This document shows positions 59,283-64,000 of a stretch of DNA of 64,000 bases, piece after piece. Numbering within the stretch: position 1 is the stretch's first letter; each line of letters starts with the position of its first letter. Both the position numbers and the translations under genes were made by a program. A model generated the notes under the pieces. The model saw nothing but the letters and a program-made list of their open reading frames with translations, searched no databases and had not been told where the DNA came from. The stretch covers positions 34,722 to 98,721 of the forward strand of contig NZ_AMZN01000048.1 of assembly GCF_000331535.1 (NCBI RefSeq), written 5' to 3'. The stretch comes from Fulvivirga imtechensis AK7. GTDB lineage: Bacteria > Bacteroidota > Bacteroidia > Cytophagales > Cyclobacteriaceae.

Positions 59283-60397
59283 GCACTAAACTAATTAAAA
59301 AAATACGATGGCCCTGTGGTTTGCTCAATAAGCATATTAATCAAAGCAAAGGCAACAAATTTAAAACTAAAAATGATAAAATGAATGCGAATTAGATATT
59401 AGTATTGAGATGACAGGAGTCGGAAGACGGAAGACCGAAGTTGGAAGTCGGAAGAAAAGAATAATAGTCGATAATCTGTGATCAGCAATGGTGAAGGTTC
59501 TGAATACACGCGAACCATTCTCCTCCCGGGAGGAGATACAGAGGTGGGTTGACGCAAAGCGCTTAGCGCCCGGCGCTCTGCTCTATGCTTATCCACCTCC
59601 GTCCTTTGGACACCTCCGCCAGCGGAGGACAGTGGCGATGAAGCCGGAAGAAAATAATCAATAATCTGTATCGGTAACGTTGAATGGTTTTTAATACACG
59701 CGAACCATTCTCCTCCCGGGAGGAGATACAGAGGTGGATTGACGCAAAGCACTTAGCGCCCGGCGCTCTGCTCTACGCTTATCCACCTCCGTCCTTTGGA
59801 CACCTCCGCCAGCGGAGGACAGTGGCGATGAAGCCGGAAGAAAATAATCAATAATCTGTATCGGTAACGGTGAATGGTTTTTAATACACGCGAGCCACTC
59901 TCCTCCCGGGAGGAGATACAGAGGTGGATTGACGCAAAGCACTTAGCGCCCGGCGCTCTGCTCTACGCTTATCCACCTCCGCCAGCGGAGGACAGTGGCG
60001 ATGAAGCCGGAAGAAAATAATCGATAATCTGTGATCAGCAATGGTGAAGGTTCTGAATACACCGAACCATTCTCCTCTTGGGAGGAGATACAGAGGTGAG
60101 TTGATGCAAAGCACTTAGCGCCCGGCGCTCTGCTCTACGCTTATCCATCTCCGCCAGCGGAGGACAGGTGGCGATGAAGACCGAAGCCGGAAGAAAATAA
60201 TCAATAATCTGTATCGGTAACGTTGAATGGTTTTTAATACACGCGAGCCAATCTCCTCCCGGGAGGAGATACAGAGGTGGGTTGACGCAAAGCGCTTAGC
60301 GCCCGGCGCTCTACTCTACACAATTGGCTGCTTGCAGCTTACAGCTAATAGCTTTTTCACTTGCAAACCCGATATAAAAGTATAATTTTGTTAAACC
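59283..60397. repeat. Tandem repeat array region beside smc
   Basis: This spacer of more than 1.1 kb starts with a heptad stretch of ggaagac units (59412-59456). Five tandem units then follow at about 59451-59646, 59647-59836, 59837-60009, 60010-60189 and 60190-60318, of 173-196 bp, the last truncated. Each holds the palindrome CTCCTCCCGGGAGGAG, then AGCGC(C/T)TAGCGCCCGGCGCT-like inverted repeats and the hairpin CCTCCGCCAGCGGAGG. Units 1 and 4 share one version of the inter-palindrome segment (gtgatcagcaatggtgaagg); units 2, 3 and 5 share another (gtatcggtaacgttgaatgg). Small frames on the minus strand are repeats of each other and are not convincing genes. No CRISPR spacer pattern is present. 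Confidence 0.85.
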
Positions 60398-60907
60398 ATG
60401 GATACCGAATTAATTATATATCTCATCTTTATAGCATTTGCCATCCTTTCGAGGTTTCTAAAAAAGAAAAAGGAAGATAATGTCCCCCCACAAGCAGACT
60501 CCTTGGACGAAACTCCACAGCGCCCCTCTCAAAAACAGATGACTTTTGAAGAGTTGTTGCGTGAATTTACAGGAGAGCAACAGCCACAACCACGACAACA
60601 ACCACAGCCAAAAGCCCCTACCCGTGAAACCGTTTATGAATCCTATGAAGATGAACCTTCCTGGGATTCCCGGGTCTCTGACGATGAGGCCAAAGAAACC
60701 TACAACCGTTCCGTAAGAGAGGCCAAAAAACTAAAAACACTTGATGAGCTGGTAGACCTTGACCAGCCAATCCAATCGGGACACTTCCGGGGCTATGAAA
60801 TTAAGGAGGAAGACACCATCGCTGATGATATTCTCAATACCTTACAGGATGCCGATGGAGCCAAACGGGCAATTATCCTGAGTGAGATTATCAATAGAAA
60901 GTACTAA
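60398..60907 (+). CDS. Conserved hypothetical protein with N-terminal membrane anchor
   Basis: A 169-residue protein. One N-terminal membrane span at residues 5-22 (LIIYLIFIAFAILSRFL) is followed by a basic KKKKED. The middle is Pro/Gln-rich low complexity (EQQPQPRQQPQPKAP). The C-terminal third is acidic and helical (EAKKLKTLDELVDLDQP ... NTLQDADGAKRAIILSEIINRKY). The whole looks like a Bacteroidota hypothetical family, anchored in the inner membrane with the body in the cytoplasm. No function is known to me. It follows the tandem array and begins 80 bp after its end. Confidence 0.75.
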   Translation: MDTELIIYLIFIAFAILSRFLKKKKEDNVPPQADSLDETPQRPSQKQMTFEELLREFTGEQQPQPRQQPQPKAPTRETVYESYEDEPSWDSRVSDDEAKETYNRSVREAKKLKTLDELVDLDQPIQSGHFRGYEIKEEDTIADDILNTLQDADGAKRAIILSEIINRKY

Positions 60908-61004
60908 GAATAATCCTTAAAATTCTATTAAACGACAGTTTTAGGCATTTATTGTTTAAAAAGTGGAACTTTTTTTACGATTTAAGCTGCAGAATGCTAA
61001 ATTG

Positions 61005-61012
61005 TACTTTTG
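61005..61012 (+). promoter_or_regulatory. Candidate -7 box TACTTTTG
   Basis: TACTTTTG matches TAnnTTTG, and a TTTA sits about 20 bp upstream at 60981-60984 as a weak -33 box. It would start a transcript with a 140-base untranslated leader ahead of the secreted protein gene at 61157. Confidence 0.35.
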
Positions 61013-61156
61013 TTTACCTGATAAACATTTTGATAAATTAATTAAAGATGCAATCTTTACTTTTTGATACTATGTGGAAATAGTGCAAATGTCTGTTGTC
61101 GGTTACTTTAATTTTTTGAACTATATATATAATGTAGGAAATTTTTTGAGACATCC

Positions 61157-61480
61157 ATGCGAAAGTTAGCTTTGTTATCAACTGTTTTAACCATCTGTTT
61201 ATCCTTTAGGGGATTTTCCCAAACTACTGACCCTTGTGAAAAAATTGTTATCGAGAAGTCTATTGTCCATACGAGTTTCCCAGGAGGCAATGGTTCTATT
61301 GAGATCTCAATAGAGGGAGGGGAGGCTCCTTTCACAATATCTGTCATTGGAGACAGGCGAGAAAAGAATAAACTAAATATAGATTCAACAAAGATTGATG
61401 ATCTACTATCAGGTAAATACCTTATCGTTGTTCAGGATAACACAGGCTGTCGTAAGGAAGTAAATGTTGAAATCAAGTAA
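61157..61480 (+). CDS. Small secreted SprB-like repeat protein
   Basis: A 107-residue exported protein. Residues 1-21 are a signal peptide (RGFSQ). The mature part, DPCEKIVIEKSIVHTSFPGGNGSIEISIEGGEAPFTISVIG ... DSTKIDDLLSGKYLIVVQDNTGCRKEVNVEIK, is one SprB-repeat-type beta domain: the GGxxPFTxSxxG core and the G(K/T)Y-VxVxDxxGC ending. It lies 19 bp upstream of a large SprB/PKD-like adhesin and is probably in the same transcript. It may be a companion or surface-docking subunit; that is inference. Confidence 0.75.
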   Translation: MRKLALLSTVLTICLSFRGFSQTTDPCEKIVIEKSIVHTSFPGGNGSIEISIEGGEAPFTISVIGDRREKNKLNIDSTKIDDLLSGKYLIVVQDNTGCRKEVNVEIK

Positions 61481-61499
61481 GACTGTTATGACCCGAGTT

Positions 61500-64000
61500 A
61501 TGAAAAAGAGTAATTTCTTAATCTTTTTGTTGTTTGCCTTGGTTTCCTTTGCCACCAGCAATATTTCCTTTGGTCAGCTAACGGTGACACTAACCAATGA
61601 GAAAGATGCTTGCGATGGTTTGAACAATGGATCAATTGATATAACGGTATCTAATTCTAGCGGGGCCATTACATTGTTTATATTTGGACCCCCGAATTTT
61701 ACATTTAACCCGAGTGATGGTGATATCACTTCTCTTTCCAATTTGCCACCCCGAACCTATCTGGTGGTTGCGCAAGATGATAATGAAACTGTTAACACCG
61801 GGTTTACAATTGATAATATTGTTGTTCCACTTAATATATCGGTGGATGCAGTAGTAGATAATAGCAGTTGTACAATTCCTAATGGATCTATCTCTATAAC
61901 TGCATCCGGAGGATCAGGTGTTGGATATTCTTACTCTTGGAGTGGGCCTAATGGTTATACCAATAATATTGAGGATATCTCAGGGCTGGCTGGAGGTACC
62001 TATACAGTTGAAGTTTTTGATGACGGGACAAACTGTTCGGAAGTACTTGTTGTAGCTCCCGCAGTTAATGATCCGTCACCGGCTGTGTTTAACATTACCA
62101 CAGCCTCACCTTTGGAAGTATGTTCTGGTGATGATGCCATCATTCAGCTAGATGGTAGTGAAGATCCTCCCGGACCTGAAACGGTTGAATATACTATCAA
62201 AGTAAATGGTGTCCTTGACAATACAACAACGGTCATCGGAACCGGAGCACCCATTTCATTAACTATTGCATCAGGACAGTTCAGTAATGGTGATGTATTG
62301 ACAGTAGAAGCTGACAATGCTAATTGTACTGAAGTTGATATGGGCGGGAGTGTCGTTATTGATCTGCAAATCACTCCTTTATTTACAGGCAATCTTGATG
62401 CCACGGTGTGTTCGGGAGATGCTGTAGGAGTCACATTGCCTTCTTTGGATGACGATGGCGATGTTATCAGCAGTTACGATGTAAGTGTGGTAGTGGCTCC
62501 GGGTTTGACAGGCACTGCTAGTACTGCAACGGGAACCACAGATGTGAATCTGATCTCCGGCGATATTTTCACAAATACGACTAGCAATTCTTTGGATGTA
62601 GTTTACACCGTTACTCCCTATATAGGCACTTGTCCAGGTCCCGATTTCACAATTACAGTAACGATAGATGAGGCCCCGGTATTCACTGGCAATCTTGATG
62701 CCACGGTGTGTTCGGGAGATGCCATAGGAGTTACGCTGCCCTCTTTAGATGATGATGGCGATGTTATCAGCAGTTACGATGTAAGTGCGGTAGTAGACCC
62801 CGGTTTGGGAGGTACAGCTAGTACAGCAAGTGGTACAACGGATGTGAACCTAATTTCTGGTGATATATTCACAAATGCTACGGGAGGTCCCCTGGATGTA
62901 GTTTATACGATTACTCCTTATATAGGTACTTGTGCAGGTCCTGATTTTACCATTACAGTAACGATAGACGAGGCCCCTGTATTCACTGGCAATCTTGATG
63001 CTACGGTGTGTTCGGGAGATGCAATAGGAGTTACACTACCCTCTTTGGATGACGATGGTGGTGTTATCAGTAGCTATGATGTAAGTGCGGTAGTAGATCC
63101 TGGTTTGGGAGGCGCAGCAAGTACCGCAACGGGAACAACAGACGTGAACCTGATATCCGGTGATATATTCACAAATACCACTAGTAATCCTCTAAATGTA
63201 GTTTACACCGTTACTCCCTATATAGGCACTTGTCCTGGTCCAGATTTTACAATAACTGTAACGATAGATCAGGCTCCTTTGTTTACAGGTAATCTCGATG
63301 CCACAGTATGTTCCGATGATGCGATTGGGGTTATATTACCATCTCTTGATGATGATGGCGATGTTATCACCAGTTATGATGTAAGTGGGGTGGTGGCTCC
63401 GGGTTTGACAGGCACTGCTAGTACAGCAACGGGTACAACAGATGTAAACCTAATATCCGGTGACATTTTTAGTAATGCGACAGGCCCGTCATTGGATGTT
63501 GTATATACTATTACTCCTTACGTAGGCACTTGTCCGGGAGCTGATTTCACTATCACAGTAACTATAGTAGCACCTCCGGTATTTACTGGCAATCTCGATG
63601 CTACAGTATGCTCCGGTGATGTAATAGGTGTATCGCTGCCCTCTTTAGATGATGATGGCGATGTTATCAGTAGTTATGATGTAAGTGCGGTAGTAGACCC
63701 TGGTTTGGGGGGTACAGCCAGTACAGCGAGTGGTACGACAGATGTGAATTTGATCTCTGGCGATATATTTACGAATACTACAGGAGGTCCCCTGGATGTA
63801 GTTTATACAATTACTCCTTATGTGGGAACTTGTGCAGGCTCTGACTTTACTATTACAGTAACAATAGATGAGGCCCCTGTATTCACTGGCAATCTTGATG
63901 CCACCGTATGCTCTGGCGATGCTATCGGAGTCACGCTTCCCTCTTTAGATGATGACGGCGGAGTTATCAGTAGCTATGATGTAAGTGCCGTAGTAGCCCC
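61500..64000 (+). CDS. Large secreted adhesin with SprB and 100-residue PKD-like repeats (partial)
   Basis: At least 833 residues, open at the window end. I start at MKKSNFLIFLLFALVSFATS (61500) in preference to an ATG 12 bp earlier, because it gives a clean signal peptide (SFGQ). The first part (about 30-290) has SprB-type domains (GSISITASGGSGVGYSYSWSGPNG ... GGTYTVEVFDDGTNC). From about 62382 the DNA repeats with an exact 300-bp period (aatcttgatg or aatctcgatg at 62391, 62691, 62991, 63291, 63591, 63891). Each 100-residue unit runs from VFTGNLDATVCSGDAIGVTL to GTC-GPDFTITVTIDEAP, a PKD_5/PKD_6-like fold. Gliding-motility or surface adhesins of this kind normally end in a type IX sorting domain, which lies outside the window. 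Confidence 0.85.
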   Translation, partial: MKKSNFLIFLLFALVSFATSNISFGQLTVTLTNEKDACDGLNNGSIDITVSNSSGAITLFIFGPPNFTFNPSDGDITSLSNLPPRTYLVVAQDDNETVNTGFTIDNIVVPLNISVDAVVDNSSCTIPNGSISITASGGSGVGYSYSWSGPNGYTNNIEDISGLAGGTYTVEVFDDGTNCSEVLVVAPAVNDPSPAVFNITTASPLEVCSGDDAIIQLDGSEDPPGPETVEYTIKVNGVLDNTTTVIGTGAPISLTIASGQFSNGDVLTVEADNANCTEVDMGGSVVIDLQITPLFTGNLDATVCSGDAVGVTLPSLDDDGDVISSYDVSVVVAPGLTGTASTATGTTDVNLISGDIFTNTTSNSLDVVYTVTPYIGTCPGPDFTITVTIDEAPVFTGNLDATVCSGDAIGVTLPSLDDDGDVISSYDVSAVVDPGLGGTASTASGTTDVNLISGDIFTNATGGPLDVVYTITPYIGTCAGPDFTITVTIDEAPVFTGNLDATVCSGDAIGVTLPSLDDDGGVISSYDVSAVVDPGLGGAASTATGTTDVNLISGDIFTNTTSNPLNVVYTVTPYIGTCPGPDFTITVTIDQAPLFTGNLDATVCSDDAIGVILPSLDDDGDVITSYDVSGVVAPGLTGTASTATGTTDVNLISGDIFSNATGPSLDVVYTITPYVGTCPGADFTITVTIVAPPVFTGNLDATVCSGDVIGVSLPSLDDDGDVISSYDVSAVVDPGLGGTASTASGTTDVNLISGDIFTNTTGGPLDVVYTITPYVGTCAGSDFTITVTIDEAPVFTGNLDATVCSGDAIGVTLPSLDDDGGVISSYDVSAVVA
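62382..64000 (+). repeat. Exact 300-bp coding repeats in the adhesin gene
   Basis: Five full and one partial copy of a 300-bp unit. Within units, blocks such as ggcaatcttgatgccac and gatgtaagtgcggtagta are identical between copies, while other blocks alternate between two versions (GTASTASG...TGGPLDVV and GTASTATG...TSNSLDVV). Confidence 0.9.

Noticed and set aside
59399..60114. Three overlapping minus-strand frames of 77-117 codons in the tandem array
   Set aside because: They are repeats of each other, follow the non-coding array unit, have no initiation context and look like chance frames in G+C-rich palindromic DNA.
59451..60318. CRISPR array reading of the tandem units
   Set aside because: The units are long, their inner segments repeat in two versions instead of being unique spacers, and no cas gene is near.

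Overview
The window looks like a chromosome segment of a Bacteroidota bacterium, most likely a Cytophagales-type marine or soil bacterium. The evidence is indirect but consistent: a secreted protein ending in a type IX secretion C-terminal domain, SprB/PKD-like repeat adhesin genes, two giant sensor kinases with Reg_prop/Y_Y_Y propellers, a TamL-like lipoprotein, a fused HisB and HisIE, a 30S protein Thx gene, and promoters of the TTTG-N19-TAnnTTTG type. No rRNA, tRNA, CRISPR array, phage or transposase gene is visible. Species cannot be named from the sequence alone.

Layout. 1-7.5 kb: the 3' end of ispG, small conserved genes, a T9SS-exported cadherin-repeat protein, a lipoprotein, an M13 metallopeptidase and the very small thx gene. 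7.5-15.7 kb: the tryptophan operon, trpE-G-D-C-F-B-A plus a DAHP synthase, preceded by two tandem transcription attenuators that each encode a leader peptide with three consecutive Trp codons. 15.8-24.5 kb: a convergent pair of large propeller sensor kinases, an AT-rich patch with a Cys-rich 50-aa peptide gene, and a smaller histidine kinase. 24.7-30.5 kb: a flavoprotein of the lipoamide dehydrogenase fold without its redox cysteines, a YebC-family regulator, DoxX and bestrophin-like membrane proteins, a repeat-rich spacer, and an iodotyrosine-deiodinase-like nitroreductase. 30.7-38.0 kb (minus strand): the complete histidine operon hisG-D-C-B-H-A-F-IE, preceded by an attenuator whose leader peptide has six consecutive His codons. 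38-49.5 kb: mostly minus-strand housekeeping and accessory genes (M23 peptidase, mog, trhO, ACMSD-like decarboxylase, yidD, cysS, a winged-helix regulator/membrane protein pair, ribE, PAP2, a RES/Xre toxin-antitoxin pair, hemF). 49.6-59.3 kb: a fused branched-chain 2-oxoacid dehydrogenase E1 behind a TetR-type palindrome, a TamL-like outer-membrane protein, a TrmH-type methyltransferase, a YfiR-like protein and smc. 59.4-60.4 kb: a five-unit tandem array of about 180 bp per unit. 60.4-64 kb: a small membrane protein and two SprB-like secreted proteins; the second is a large adhesin with exact 300-bp repeats that runs off the window end.

The strongest system in the window is amino-acid control of the trp and his operons by ribosome-mediated attenuation. 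Three attenuators (two for trp in tandem, one for his) share one simple design: a leader peptide with a run of the regulated amino acid's codons followed by Phe codons, an antiterminator arm placed at or just before the leader stop codon, and an intrinsic terminator. A ribosome finishing the leader should cover the antiterminator arm and permit termination. A ribosome stalled on Trp or His codons should leave the arm free to capture the terminator stem. The second theme is repeat biology: heptanucleotide arrays in many spacers, a MITE-like 120-130 bp element (one copy inside the trp operon), REP-like dispersed repeats, and the tandem array beside smc.
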